64,000 nucleotides of DNA from Kluyvera intermedia (GTDB taxonomy: Bacteria > Pseudomonadota > Gammaproteobacteria > Enterobacterales > Enterobacteriaceae). The stretch lies in the NCBI RefSeq assembly GCF_021440345.1, contig NZ_JAKCNS010000011.1, positions 218,883 through 282,882 of the forward strand. Direction: 5' to 3'. Shown here in pieces: positions 38,681 to 47,079 of the stretch (positions are counted from its first letter, which is position 1; each line of letters starts with the position of its first letter). The notes beneath the pieces are model-generated. The model saw only the letters and a list, made by a program, of their open reading frames with translations, did no database searches and had not been told where the DNA came from. The position numbers were made by a program, and so were the translations under genes.

Positions 38681-40076
38681 CGGTTGTCACCTTATCGTCT
38701 GGGTTAGGCGGTTCTTTTGGCTCAGGCAGAGGGTCAAGCCCCACAACCTCGCGCAACTCATTGGCAGTAAATGGCGGCTCGCCACCATAGTAGCCTGACG
38801 TTTTCTGCACAATATCGGCCAGTTTCGAAGCGTTCTCGATTTTCTCTTTTTCACCCGGTGCCAGAAGGTCTGTCCATGAAATGGTGACTTCACCCTTTGT
38901 CGGTGGGTCGATGATGCCCAAGGTCCAAAAGCGCTCAAGCAACGCAGTAATGCGGTCTGTCAGGAATCCATTACGCCGAGTGTTACGGCGAATAGCCCAG
39001 TCCGTCTTATCCTCATTACTCGCCAGTCGCCCGGTCTGCTGACCAAACAGGATAGTGAACGGAATTTGCACGGAGGCGGCTAGTTCGTTTGCAGTGACCT
39101 CCCATGTCGGCCCGGGGTCGCCAGGCGTTACACTGAGAACGTGCATTTGCCCTGCCTGCATGACCGCGGCCGCGTCAGTTCCACGGTTAAGCTTGTTGAC
39201 CTTATCGCCCATCGCTTCGCCGAGGTCTGCATAACCCGCTTTCTTTGCCTGGTCGGCAAGCGTAGCCATGTCTGTTTCTTTGCTGAACTCAACCGCAATC
39301 TGGCGACTGGCGTTCTTCAGGAATCCTTCTGCGCCGCCACCGGAGACTTTTTCAAGATCCAGCCCTTTGTTATAGCCAGCCTCAAGCAGCGGGATGCCGG
39401 ATAAGACGTTATCGTCCTCCGAACCTTCACAGAATAGAATTACACGGCTCGGGTGTACCGGTTCGCCGCGCATCGGGCCAACGAATTGCTCATCACCAAC
39501 GGGTTGCTCGTTGAAGTTGAACATCTTCGGTTGGCCGAACGTTTCAGACTGACGGTCGTTATCCCACTCAGCCACGGTTAACTGTGGCTCCCATACTGGG
39601 ATCAACTTCACCAGAGCAGACTCGCCGAGCGATTTCACCAGTTTGACGTCGACCGGCTCGCTCCAGGCCAGATTATCCTTCACCTGCAGCAGCAGCGCGG
39701 AGTAGCGCCCGACCATGTTGCGACGGTCTGCATCCTTCACCTTAGCCCACCACTTCTTCATGAATTTGGTGATTTTCTTTTCCCAGTCGTTGGTCTGTTC
39801 TGACTCCTGCGTCTCATCGCCATCAACGATAATTGGGTAATCCTGCCAGCAACCATCCAGCAGGCGATGCACTACAGCGAAGCCTGCGGCGTTGCGGCGG
39901 TACATGTTGTGGAAGTCATAGAAGGTAATCGTGCGCGGGTAGCCAAACTCCTGGTAAAGCGTTGGTCGCTTCGTGTTCCCGCCACCAATCCCGATGGCAT
40001 TCAGGTAATTCGCTCGCCTCATCTCAGTGGCGAGGTTATTTACAGCCAGTTGAAGGCCGTTATCTTGTTCGCTCAC
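38613..40076 (-). CDS. Portal protein (DUF1073 family)
   Basis: 487 residues from a GTG at 40076 with AGGAGC upstream. Typical segments: FYDFHNMYRRNAAGFAVVHR near the N-terminus, SGIPLLEAGYNKGLDLEKVS, and IPFTILFGQQTGRLASNEDK, a strongly conserved portal motif of the DUF1073 group. Forms the dodecameric DNA channel of the procapsid and binds TerL. Confidence 0.88.
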   Translation of the reverse strand: MSEQDNGLQLAVNNLATEMRRANYLNAIGIGGGNTKRPTLYQEFGYPRTITFYDFHNMYRRNAAGFAVVHRLLDGCWQDYPIIVDGDETQESEQTNDWEKKITKFMKKWWAKVKDADRRNMVGRYSALLLQVKDNLAWSEPVDVKLVKSLGESALVKLIPVWEPQLTVAEWDNDRQSETFGQPKMFNFNEQPVGDEQFVGPMRGEPVHPSRVILFCEGSEDDNVLSGIPLLEAGYNKGLDLEKVSGGGAEGFLKNASRQIAVEFSKETDMATLADQAKKAGYADLGEAMGDKVNKLNRGTDAAAVMQAGQMHVLSVTPGDPGPTWEVTANELAASVQIPFTILFGQQTGRLASNEDKTDWAIRRNTRRNGFLTDRITALLERFWTLGIIDPPTKGEVTISWTDLLAPGEKEKIENASKLADIVQKTSGYYGGEPPFTANELREVVGLDPLPEPKEPPNPDDKVTTDDPLADDTRTGGKGGPADNSTQ

Positions 40077-40088
40077 TGGCGATGCTCC

Positions 40089-41561
40089 TTAGAAGAATAC
40101 TGCGCCGACCTGCTTGCGGTTGTTTTTCGTCACAGCGAAGTAACGGAAGCCGTCAGCACCGTGCGATGTGGCGTCATGAAGAGGTTTATCTTTCCAGCAG
40201 CCGCGCTTGTCGTCCCACTCTTTGCGATAACCCTCAAGGTGAGAGATACCTTCCGAGCATTTTTCGCCGTCAAATACGCAACACAGGAGGATTTCACGCG
40301 CAGACTCAATGCCGGTATCAATGCCGGTCTTTGGCACGACTTTGAAATTTAGCGAATACACCTGGCCGTCGATTTCGTAACCCTCTCGCGCCAGCTCTTT
40401 GCGGGACTTCGCATCAGCAGCAAACTCGCGGTTCTCGATATCGTGCGGGCCCCAGTGTTCGCCGTAGGTGTAGCCACGGTCTTTCAGCACCTTCATGTAG
40501 TGCCGCAGGCCCTCACCTGAGTTTTCGTAATAGTCGATGACATGGAACTCTTCACCGACCTCACGAACGAACCAGATGGCCGTGGAGTCGCCCACACCTA
40601 TATCCCAGAACGTATGAACCGGGAGGTGCGAGTTGTCCGGGATTTGCCCGATCCGCTTGTTGGTATAGAGCCAGCGGAATTGTTTGGCGTAGTACGCGCC
40701 CTCGACCGACTGCTGGAACGCCTCGGCCGGAATGGTCGGGTATTCGCGCTTCATGTCATCGCCGAGAGTTTTCTCTTTGGCGTAGTACCAGGCTTTCTGG
40801 CGCTCATTGACGACTACGCCGTGCTTCGCTTCCATCTCTGCGAAGTATTCCAGCAGGCGCACCGGCAGAGGTTCGACCGGGTCGATTGCGTACTGTGGGT
40901 TCTTCCACCAGGAGAAGAAGAAAAACTTCCAGTCCAGCGCGGATAAGGGTTTGCCCTGTAGCAACGCTTTCTCTGCCGTCTGGCAGTAATCAAAGAAGTA
41001 ACCCGCCCGTCCCTCTGCCGTGCTCTCGATAGTAGCGAAGCATCCCGTCGATACCGCCTCAAACGCACCAGTGACGATCTCACGGGCTTTGTCCGGATAC
41101 TTGGCGCATATCTTTCCAAACTCGGAAACGTGAAGGTAGCGCAGCGTACCACCACGAAACGACGTACTGACGTATAGCGAGCCGCCCTTCTTAAAGACCA
41201 GCTCACCAGACGAGTCATTGCTCGCCGGGTTGGCCGCCTTTATCTCTGCTGGCAGCTTGTCGTATGCGTACTTCACCTTTTCACGGAACAGGCGCTTTGC
41301 GTCATTCAGCGTGTGAGCAATCAGCGCGCACTTAGCCGACTCAAACAGGGCCGCGTCGAGCTGGATGATGCACACCTCAGTGGTGAAACCGAGCTGGCGA
41401 GCTTTCAGGATGATGTTGCGGGTGTGGATCCCCTCGAAGTATTCCCGCTGTTCAGGCGTCATCCTGAAGCGCGTGGGCTTACCCTCTTTGTCGGTGATCC
41501 AATACAGATTGTTCAACCGCCAGTCTTTATCAGCCAGCAGTTTGAGGTGCTCAGGTTTCAT
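40089..41561 (-). CDS. Terminase large subunit
   Basis: 490 residues. N-terminal ATPase: the Walker A-like LKARQLGFTTEVCI (arginine-type P loop) and Walker B region YLHVSEFGKI. C-terminal RNase H-like nuclease with Asp in HTFWDIGVGDSTAIWF and DATSHGADGFRYF. Cuts and translocates DNA into the procapsid. Start shares a base with the terS stop. Confidence 0.93.
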   Translation of the reverse strand: MKPEHLKLLADKDWRLNNLYWITDKEGKPTRFRMTPEQREYFEGIHTRNIILKARQLGFTTEVCIIQLDAALFESAKCALIAHTLNDAKRLFREKVKYAYDKLPAEIKAANPASNDSSGELVFKKGGSLYVSTSFRGGTLRYLHVSEFGKICAKYPDKAREIVTGAFEAVSTGCFATIESTAEGRAGYFFDYCQTAEKALLQGKPLSALDWKFFFFSWWKNPQYAIDPVEPLPVRLLEYFAEMEAKHGVVVNERQKAWYYAKEKTLGDDMKREYPTIPAEAFQQSVEGAYYAKQFRWLYTNKRIGQIPDNSHLPVHTFWDIGVGDSTAIWFVREVGEEFHVIDYYENSGEGLRHYMKVLKDRGYTYGEHWGPHDIENREFAADAKSRKELAREGYEIDGQVYSLNFKVVPKTGIDTGIESAREILLCCVFDGEKCSEGISHLEGYRKEWDDKRGCWKDKPLHDATSHGADGFRYFAVTKNNRKQVGAVFF

Positions 41562-42163
41562 TACGCCCCCTGAGAGAGCGAATCCATCAGGTCAGACAGT
41601 GCGTCTACAACCTTGTCTTTTTCGCCTTCATCCATGCTGTAAGCCTGTCGTTCCAAGCCAATCAGATTCTTCAGTGTTTCGCTGAGCGCCTTCATCGATT
41701 TTACTCGCTCAGGCAAGCTAATGATTGACTGATAAAGCTCGTTTAGACGGTCACGCCCATTCTCATCAGGATCCAGCATTAACGCGCCCAACTTACGCAG
41801 AGCGTCTACATCTGCGCACTCGGCTTCCAACTCATCAAACAACGCATTTGCTAGCGTTCGCGCCCGGCGGATATCGCCGCGGTGCTCCATGCGTACCGTG
41901 GCTATGGCCTCAGCTGTTGCCTCTATCAGTACGCGCTCGGAGAGTACCGTTTCGCTGCGTACCTGCTTGCGTACCTCTGCTTTGCGTACCAGATCATCTG
42001 CGCGTTCTTTCACCTTCGCATTAAGGTCACGCGACCAGTCATCACGCTTGGCGCGCTTACGGATGGCGCCCTCGCTTATTCCGTGTTGCGATGCAATTTC
42101 ACGTAGAGACATCACTCCGGCCCGGTAAGCCGTCTCGATAGCCTCCCAGTCCGGTTTTGCCAT
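41561..42163 (-). CDS. Terminase small subunit
   Basis: 200 residues from ATG 42163 (AGGA eight bases upstream). N-terminal HTH (YRAGVMSLREIASQHGISEG, AIRKRAKRDDW) that recognises the packaging site, followed by long helices for oligomerisation. An upstream in-frame start at 42238 lies in a terminator and is rejected. Confidence 0.88.
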   Translation of the reverse strand: MAKPDWEAIETAYRAGVMSLREIASQHGISEGAIRKRAKRDDWSRDLNAKVKERADDLVRKAEVRKQVRSETVLSERVLIEATAEAIATVRMEHRGDIRRARTLANALFDELEAECADVDALRKLGALMLDPDENGRDRLNELYQSIISLPERVKSMKALSETLKNLIGLERQAYSMDEGEKDKVVDALSDLMDSLSQGA

Positions 42164-42190
42164 GGTCATATTCCTATGGTTATAGCCATT

Positions 42191-42212
42191 AAAAAAGCCA
42201 CCCTGAGGTGGC
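42191..42212 (-). terminator. Terminator between DUF2513 gene and terS
   Basis: GCCACC-TCAG-GGTGGC on the minus strand followed by six T residues. It ends the DUF2513 unit 33 bp before the terS start. Confidence 0.75.
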
Positions 42213-42245
42213 CTTTGCGATGACAATAAAACCCACAATGGTCGA

Positions 42246-42650
42246 TTAGTCGAAGATTTTATCCAACTGTTTTGCTAGCGCTCTATTGAACAACTCCTTA
42301 GAGACCGTCATCAATGTGCCCATGCTGGCATCTTTGAATCCCGTCTTTAATGTCGACCAAACTTCTTGGTTCCTCAGCGCGTCCAAAAAGTCATGTCCGA
42401 TAGCCGTAAGTCGAAGAGGCATCACAGCCCAATGAATGGTCCCATCAAGAGATTCCACCGCGCCAAAACCTCCATGCCCGTCGCTTCTGGTCATCAATTG
42501 CCGATCTTCAAGCAACCTCATGTGGAATACAAACTCATCAGTTTCACAATTATAACCAAGCTTATTTAGCTCAATGATATTCGTATCAGGTGTGTTTGAT
42601 GCCTCAAAAGCCTCAAGCAATCCCTTTAGGTACTCTTGGTCTATCTTCAC
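42246..42650 (-). CDS. DUF2513 family protein (cargo gene)
   Basis: 134 residues: MKIDQEYLKGLLEAFE start, VFHMRLLEDRQLMTRSDG middle, LTAIGHDFLDALRN, then a hydrophobic-helical end. The pattern matches DUF2513, winged-helix-like proteins of unknown function often found in prophages and next to defence genes. Inserted between lysis and packaging genes with its own terminator. Confidence 0.68.
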   Translation of the reverse strand: MKIDQEYLKGLLEAFEASNTPDTNIIELNKLGYNCETDEFVFHMRLLEDRQLMTRSDGHGGFGAVESLDGTIHWAVMPLRLTAIGHDFLDALRNQEVWSTLKTGFKDASMGTLMTVSKELFNRALAKQLDKIFD

Positions 42651-42757
42651 GCTTACCCCCTTACTTGAAGTTGAAATAAGAGAATAACAGTGGGAAAAAT
42701 ATTAATGAAATTTGTAACGCCATTATTGAAGCCCCTCAGCGAAGAGCTTCTGTAATG

Positions 42758-43294
42758 CTATTTCCGGTCGTGTTCGATTTCCCGTATCCCTGCCAACTGG
42801 TTGTTTGCCTTCTCAATGGCTGACAGCAGCGGGTTAATCCAGAGAACAGCCTGGCAATACGTTATTGAGCTGGCGGCAGCGGTGCTATCACCGGCTGCGT
42901 CAGCGTTCCCGGTATCGGTGTGCATTGCGCTGGCACGTAAACGGTTCGCGTAGCTGAGCAGCCCACCAGCGACATCAGCAGGAACAGGCAGATCACAGGT
43001 CTTTTCACGTCGGAGAATCTCCCGGTATTCGATGACTGTTTTCTCGGCACCGGCATCTATCAGCGAGTTCAACCGGCTGGCGTTCTCCGCCACCTGGTTA
43101 AACCGGTTGAAGTTAAATGCCTGCGTGGTTATTACCGTAGCCTGTAATGCGTTGTCGCTGCGCAGTATCCGGTTGTCACTCTCAGATGTGGCCAGCGCCG
43201 TTTTGCTGTGCTCCAGTAGCACGCAAAGCACCGCAATGATGGTTATGACGACCACCAGCAGAACCGCAACAATCGTAATTTTGCTGGGTTTCAT
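42758..43294 (-). CDS. Rz inner-membrane spanin subunit
   Basis: 178 residues. N-terminal TM (ITIVAVLLVVVITIIAVLCVLL) then a periplasmic coiled coil (LATSESDNRILRSDNALQA). The Rz1 gene is embedded in the +1 frame, the hallmark of Rz/Rz1 spanins that fuse inner and outer membranes in the last step of lysis. Start overlaps the endolysin stop (TGATG). Confidence 0.85.
   Translation of the reverse strand: MKPSKITIVAVLLVVVITIIAVLCVLLEHSKTALATSESDNRILRSDNALQATVITTQAFNFNRFNQVAENASRLNSLIDAGAEKTVIEYREILRREKTCDLPVPADVAGGLLSYANRLRASAMHTDTGNADAAGDSTAAASSITYCQAVLWINPLLSAIEKANNQLAGIREIEHDRK
42862..43008 (-). CDS. Rz1 outer-membrane spanin lipoprotein (nested in Rz)
   Basis: 48 residues from a GTG at 43008 (GGAG upstream at 10 bases), reading MKRPVICLFLLMSLVGC with lipidated Cys17 and a proline-rich end (CTPIPGTLTQPVIAPLPPAQ). 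Wholly inside Rz in another frame. An upstream in-frame ATG at 43056 would put 16 polar residues before the signal peptide and is less likely. Confidence 0.82.
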   Translation of the reverse strand: MKRPVICLFLLMSLVGCSATRTVYVPAQCTPIPGTLTQPVIAPLPPAQ

Positions 43295-43866
43295 CAGAAC
43301 ACCCCGGGTACAGTTGCAGGAATGCCAGGGTTAAGCGGTCCAAATCCATCATCAAGCTTTTGCGGTTTCTCACCCCACAGGCAAACTTCGCGCTCAATCT
43401 CACGCCGGGTTATTAATCCCTTCCACTTTTTGCCACCAGCATAGGTCCAGCGCCGCAACTGCTCGCATGCGCCTTTAATATCACCCTGGTTGATTGTTCT
43501 CAGCAGCGTGGAGGTTTTGAAGTTACCAGCACCGACGTTGTATGCGAACGAGTAAAGCGCACCACGCGTTGTTTCAGGGATGGGAACCTTAATGTAAGGG
43601 TTAATCTGCCGCGCTACGGTGGCAAGGTCTTTATTGAGTAACGCACGACACTCTGCCTCGGTGTAAGTTTTCCCGAGCATGATGTCGCGTCCTGTATGCC
43701 CATAACAGACAGTCCAGACGCCTACAACATCCTGATAGGGATCGTGTCTTACACCTTCTAGGCCGTCATTCCCTGTCGGCCCAGTGATTAACGCAGAAGC
43801 GATAGCGATAGCGCCAAGCGGCACCGCCGCGATAACGCTATTCCTCAGCTTTAGTGACATAGCCAT
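43294..43866 (-). CDS. SAR endolysin (P21 R-like lysozyme)
   Basis: 190 residues, GH24 muramidase closely resembling phage P21 R21. An N-terminal signal-anchor-release segment ([20 protein letters not shown]) lacks a cleavage site and is rich in Ala and Gly. Catalytic triad Glu37-Asp46-Thr52 in [17 protein letters not shown]. Secreted by Sec, held inactive in the membrane and released when the pinholin depolarises it. Longer at the C-terminus than R21 by about 25 residues. GGAGG precedes the ATG. Confidence 0.92.
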   Translation of the reverse strand: MAMSLKLRNSVIAAVPLGAIAIASALITGPTGNDGLEGVRHDPYQDVVGVWTVCYGHTGRDIMLGKTYTEAECRALLNKDLATVARQINPYIKVPIPETTRGALYSFAYNVGAGNFKTSTLLRTINQGDIKGACEQLRRWTYAGGKKWKGLITRREIEREVCLWGEKPQKLDDGFGPLNPGIPATVPGVF

Positions 43867-44107
43867 TAAGCCTATCCTCCCGCTCTTTGCGTCGGTAATA
43901 CCAGTTCACTCCACAGGTAATAACGGTGCATGCGATACCGACAATAATTGCCCAGTCACTTAAACCGAGTCCTGCCACTTTGTCGGCCAGCATCCACGAT
44001 ACCTCTTTAGCTGTTTCGGCATACGCCTTTGCAGAGACACCAAAGCCGACCAGCCCGGTCCCTGAACCATATGAAAGTCTGCTGTAAATTGTGCTCATTC
44101 GAGTCAT
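43838..44107 (-). CDS. Pinholin (P21 S-like), with dual start
   Basis: 89 residues starting [18 protein letters not shown], comparable to P21 S21 (MKSMDKL...). Two starts three codons apart, with Arg between them, suggest an antiholin/holin pair like S71/S68. TMD1 is weakly hydrophobic and Gly/Ser-rich, TMD2 is [20 protein letters not shown], then a basic tail. GGAGGTGAGG precedes the first ATG. Overlaps the endolysin by 29 bp. Confidence 0.82.
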   Translation of the reverse strand: MTRMSTIYSRLSYGSGTGLVGFGVSAKAYAETAKEVSWMLADKVAGLGLSDWAIIVGIACTVITCGVNWYYRRKEREDRLNGYVTKAEE

Positions 44108-44210
44108 AGCCTCACCTCCGGATATTTCGGATGGTGCTGTGTGTGTTGGAAAAGGGTCAGGCTCTCAGTTCTATATAACGGCAACACGAAGTGAAGGTTC
44201 CCGGAGCCTG

Positions 44211-44239
44211 AAAAAGAAAAAAACCAGCACGAAGGCTGG
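44211..44239 (-). terminator. Predicted late terminator tR' upstream of the lysis genes
   Basis: CCAGC...GCTGG hairpin (44224-44239) followed on the minus strand by seven T residues, C and five T. Lies about 100 bp before the pinholin, where lambdoid phages terminate the short late transcript until Q acts. The rest of 44108-44367 holds an 8-bp TCAGGCTC/GAGCCTGA inverted repeat and no convincing gene; the late promoter was not located. Confidence 0.7.
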
Positions 44240-44367
44240 CAATATGAAGGTGATGTCGTTATGCGTGCTCTTTGTCATATACCTGAACTACTCATGTACA
44301 AGCGCATTCAGCCATCTGATATTGTTAAATCGCCAAAAGTAACCATATCTTGAACAAGGAATATTCT

Positions 44368-44652
44368 ATGGCCAGTTTTACAGTACGAGTTGAAATGCAA
44401 AATGCCGACTGGGATGATTATGAGAACCTTCATAAAAAGATGGCAGCCAAAAAATACTATCGGGAAATCGAGGCCACCTCAGGTACAACTTACCAACTTC
44501 CAGACGCAGAATATACTCATACCAGTTCTACAAAAGATGAATCAGCGGTCGCTGATGAAGTTAAAGCGATTGCAGACTCTGTCAGAAAAAGTTCTCGAGT
44601 TCTCGTTACAAAATCCGCAGGCCGATCAATACGTGGCTTGAAGGTAGTTTAA
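44368..44652 (+). CDS. GhoS/DUF2622-like protein, opposite to the late operon
   Basis: 94 residues from ATG 44368 (AAGGA upstream). Sequence MASFTVRVEMQNADWDDYEN, EIEATSGTTYQLPDAEY and VLVTKSAGRSIRGL match prophage proteins that I recall as DUF2622/GhoS-type (ferredoxin-like RNase fold; E. coli GhoS cleaves ghoT mRNA). No GhoT-like toxin gene is obvious beside it. Transcribed against the late operon, so Q-dependent transcripts would run antisense to it. Its end overlaps the next gene by 4 bp. Confidence 0.65.
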   Translation: MASFTVRVEMQNADWDDYENLHKKMAAKKYYREIEATSGTTYQLPDAEYTHTSSTKDESAVADEVKAIADSVRKSSRVLVTKSAGRSIRGLKVV

Positions 44653-44843
44653 CAGCCCGTACCATCTTCACATTTGTCTGGAGCGCTATCATGGCGTTCC
44701 ATTTTGACAAACGCAGCAGCAATTGCCTCGCCTACTTTTTCATATTCCAAAATGCCCCTATCGCTACTCATAGAAGCGGCAATCTTTGATAGCGCCTCAC
44801 GAGCGATACATTTTGCACTTTCAGGTAATTCAGAAAATTTCAT
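44649..44843 (-). CDS. Small phage protein of unknown function
   Basis: 64 residues from ATG 44843 (GGAG seven bases upstream): MKFSELPESAKCIAREALSK, EYEKVGEAIAAAFVKMER, Cys-containing end. Helical and small, located downstream of Q. I do not recognise it beyond its similarity in style to small lambdoid accessory proteins. Confidence 0.5.
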   Translation of the reverse strand: MKFSELPESAKCIAREALSKIAASMSSDRGILEYEKVGEAIAAAFVKMERHDSAPDKCEDGTGC

Positions 44844-44860
44844 GGGTATTCTCCAGAAAC

Positions 44861-44891
44861 GCAAAAACCCCACGGGATTAACCGCAGGGTT
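44861..44891 (-). terminator. Terminator downstream of Q
   Basis: Imperfect hairpin AACCC..CGG/CCG..GGGTT (44866-44891) followed by five T residues on the minus strand, between Q and the small gene at 44649-44843. Confidence 0.55.
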
Positions 44892-44968
44892 TGAATGTTT
44901 GTTTCTTATCGTTTTGCCGCCATTTAAAGTTAAGGCAGCATATCAAAGCAGACTCAAATATGGCCTAT

Positions 44969-45658
44969 TTAATTGACTTTTGCAATACCTTGCTGTGAAA
45001 AAGCCGATTTTTGTTGCGATCGTGTTCTCACCGCGCTGAGAAGAGAATCACCATCTAGCCGTTTAAAGATGGCGCACATAGCCCGCCAATAGTCGGCGTA
45101 GTTATGGCACCAGTTATCAGGCTTAACGCCACACAGAGCCGCTAGGTCCTGCTGCTGATATACATCCTTGCCCGCCAGCTCCGCTTTGACGTCCTGCGCC
45201 GCCAGCCATATCAACCTCTTCAGCCGCTCCATAGTCTTTCCCGCCACTTTCTTCGTGCCGAGATGCTCACGGAAATCATCCCAGGCCCATTGCGTTATTG
45301 CCACCTGGTGATCCCAATCGGTGTTTTCGCTGTAGCTCCATAGCAACCAGGCCTTCTGGTGTTCTTCGAGAGACAGCAGCGCGCGGCGCCATGAAGCGGT
45401 TGCGAACTCTACCGGCTGAACCAGAGGGATATGCGATCCCTTGGCATGCGACTGCTTACCGGGAATAGGCGGGTTATCCAGTGTCTCCCATTTTTCATTC
45501 TCCTCGTCCCACACTCGCGGCTTTTTCCGTTTAAACGTGCCAGTGTCGAACTGTGCATTCCCCAGCCAGGCCATTAACTGCCCCTTCGTTGCACCACTGA
45601 AATCTGCCGTGGCCACCATCAGCTGCTGGCGCACGTATTCGAGGTATTGAGTGTTCAT
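44969..45658 (-). CDS. Antitermination protein Q-like
   Basis: 229 residues from ATG 45658, which overlaps the upstream small ORF stop as ATGA. Starts MNTQYLEYVRQQLMVATADF and contains SGATKGQLMAWLG and KRLIWLAAQDVKAELAG, typical of the phage antitermination Q family (PF06530). It should modify RNA polymerase at the late promoter so that it ignores tR' and the terminators within the late operon. A longer frame to 45832 covers upstream genes and is rejected. Confidence 0.85.
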   Translation of the reverse strand: MNTQYLEYVRQQLMVATADFSGATKGQLMAWLGNAQFDTGTFKRKKPRVWDEENEKWETLDNPPIPGKQSHAKGSHIPLVQPVEFATASWRRALLSLEEHQKAWLLWSYSENTDWDHQVAITQWAWDDFREHLGTKKVAGKTMERLKRLIWLAAQDVKAELAGKDVYQQQDLAALCGVKPDNWCHNYADYWRAMCAIFKRLDGDSLLSAVRTRSQQKSAFSQQGIAKVN

Positions 45659-45792
45659 ACTGCACCGCCTATGGTTTTCACGTAATTTTTCAGTATCCGG
45701 TAGTCCGTCAGGATTGAACCTGCGAAACGGTATAAACGCATCCGCTGCCAGCGAACGCGGAGGTGATCGGCAAAATAGGATTCGAATGTCAT
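45655..45792 (-). CDS. Small ORF upstream of Q
   Basis: 45 residues: MTFESYFADHLRVRWQRMRL then YRFAGSILTDYRILKNYV. Fits exactly between the HNH gene (4-bp ATGA overlap) and Q (ATGA overlap). Basic, helical; similar small proteins precede Q in other enterobacterial prophages. Function unknown. Confidence 0.7.
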   Translation of the reverse strand: MTFESYFADHLRVRWQRMRLYRFAGSILTDYRILKNYVKTIGGAV

Positions 45793-46433
45793 GCGGCCTC
45801 CCTGCTCTTCCTTGGCCCTTGGTATTCCCCATAGGCGGGAATTACGGTTTTTGCTCGAGTATGTCTATGGGTTATCTTCGGAGAAAAAAGTGCTTCCTCC
45901 ACGCTCATGCCGTTTTTTATGCGCCGAATGATTGTTGGTGCAGAAACCATAACTCGAGGGTCGCGGGACCATTCATAGGCCGTCTTAGTAATCCCCTCAA
46001 AGGTGATGGATGACCGTCCTTGTTTCGTGTGCTCAGGAATATGCACTCGAGAACGCATGACATTGCATGCACGACAAAGAACTCTCAGATTTGACTCGTC
46101 ATTGTTGTCCACAACCTCATCGATGTGATCGATATGCACCGTCTTCCATGTGACAGTCTTTCCGCATTTCTCACACGGAGGTAGCGCCTCGCCATGTCGG
46201 TCATAGATAACCTTCCGATGCTCATAAACGAACCCATTTGCCATTACCAACGGATGATCTGGCATCTTGAGCATCTGGTAACCCTTACCATTCCTCTGCC
46301 TGGTCTTTCCCTTTCCAACTTTTGTAAGTTCGTAGGTTCCGTAGCGCATCATCCTGAAGTAATGCATTTGGCAGATCCCCTTTCCCGGGTAGTGCTTGCA
46401 TTCACGATCACAACCTTCAACTTTGCATTTCAT
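45789..46433 (-). CDS. HNH endonuclease with zinc motifs in the nin region
   Basis: 214 residues. An N-terminal Cys/His-rich part (CKVEGCDRECKHYPGKGIC), an HNH core (CEKCGKTVTW, HIDHIDEVVDNNDESNLRVL, CRACN), and a C-terminal DNA-binding module (FEGITKTAYEWSRD, APTIIRRIKNGMSVEEALFS) like those of homing endonucleases. It overlaps both neighbours by 4 bp, so it is fully built into the operon. It occupies the place where many lambdoid phages keep a RusA-type resolvase. Confidence 0.85.
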   Translation of the reverse strand: MKCKVEGCDRECKHYPGKGICQMHYFRMMRYGTYELTKVGKGKTRQRNGKGYQMLKMPDHPLVMANGFVYEHRKVIYDRHGEALPPCEKCGKTVTWKTVHIDHIDEVVDNNDESNLRVLCRACNVMRSRVHIPEHTKQGRSSITFEGITKTAYEWSRDPRVMVSAPTIIRRIKNGMSVEEALFSPKITHRHTRAKTVIPAYGEYQGPRKSREAA

Positions 46434-47077
46434 GCAGCACTCTCCTGGACTTTTTGACGACGCTTACTCAGAGCATTCGCTCTGCGGGAAAAAATTGACT
46501 TCATTCTCTTCAGGTAGTGGATGTCGAACCGGCGAGGCTCGTTGTCGGATTCAAGGCGCTCGACACGTTCCAGTCCTATGCGTTCAATCAGGCGAATGCG
46601 GTACTCGACGGCATTTCCGCTTAATTGGCGGTTGCACCGTGTGCAGGCTGAATGAACGTTAAACACGTTGAATTTGAGATGTGATGCAGCACCGCGGGAA
46701 CGGTAATGACTGGCGTCGATGGCGCTACCAGTCAGATAGTTGCTTTTGCCAATGAGCGGATTGCCGCAGCTGACACAGTCTTTCCCCTCATCACGAATCC
46801 TGATGTACCGATTGAAAGCGGACTGGGCCTCTTTATCCCACTGGGATTTAGTCTTTAATGACTCGCGCGCCCTCTGCCGACGTTGGCGCTCTTTTTTCTC
46901 AGCAGCGCGCTGGCGGGTAATCTCCTTGCGCTGCGCATCCTCCCGGGATTTTCTGGTTTGTTCTTTGCCGACGGCTCTGGCGCACTCGTAACCGCATACG
47001 GTCTGTGTGTCCCGCGTCGGGTGGAACCACTGGCGGCATTCTTTGTTGGCGCACTTGCGGCGCGGTAGCTTTGCCAT
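46430..47077 (-). CDS. ninG: NinG (Rap) recombination protein
   Basis: 215 residues from ATG 47077. N-terminal zinc motif (KCANKECRQWFHPTRDTQTVC), basic coiled coil, and HNH-like C-terminal part (DCVSCGNPLIG ... SHYRSRGAASHLKFN, CTRCN). NinG/Rap is a structure-specific nuclease that raises phage recombination. A start 27 bp upstream is less likely as it overlaps the previous gene. Confidence 0.92.
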   Translation of the reverse strand: MAKLPRRKCANKECRQWFHPTRDTQTVCGYECARAVGKEQTRKSREDAQRKEITRQRAAEKKERQRRQRARESLKTKSQWDKEAQSAFNRYIRIRDEGKDCVSCGNPLIGKSNYLTGSAIDASHYRSRGAASHLKFNVFNVHSACTRCNRQLSGNAVEYRIRLIERIGLERVERLESDNEPRRFDIHYLKRMKSIFSRRANALSKRRQKVQESAA

Positions 47078-47079
47078 GC

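Noticed and set aside
44091..44342. Plus-strand ORF over the late terminator, with a hydrophobic 32-codon end resembling a type I toxin
   Set aside because: It spans the terminator hairpin and poly-A, lacks a ribosome site, and matches no Hok/Ldr/Tis-type pattern.
45658..45832. Longer Q start at 45832
   Set aside because: It would overlap the small upstream ORF and the HNH gene; the ATG at 45658 matches the family start and shows ATGA coupling.
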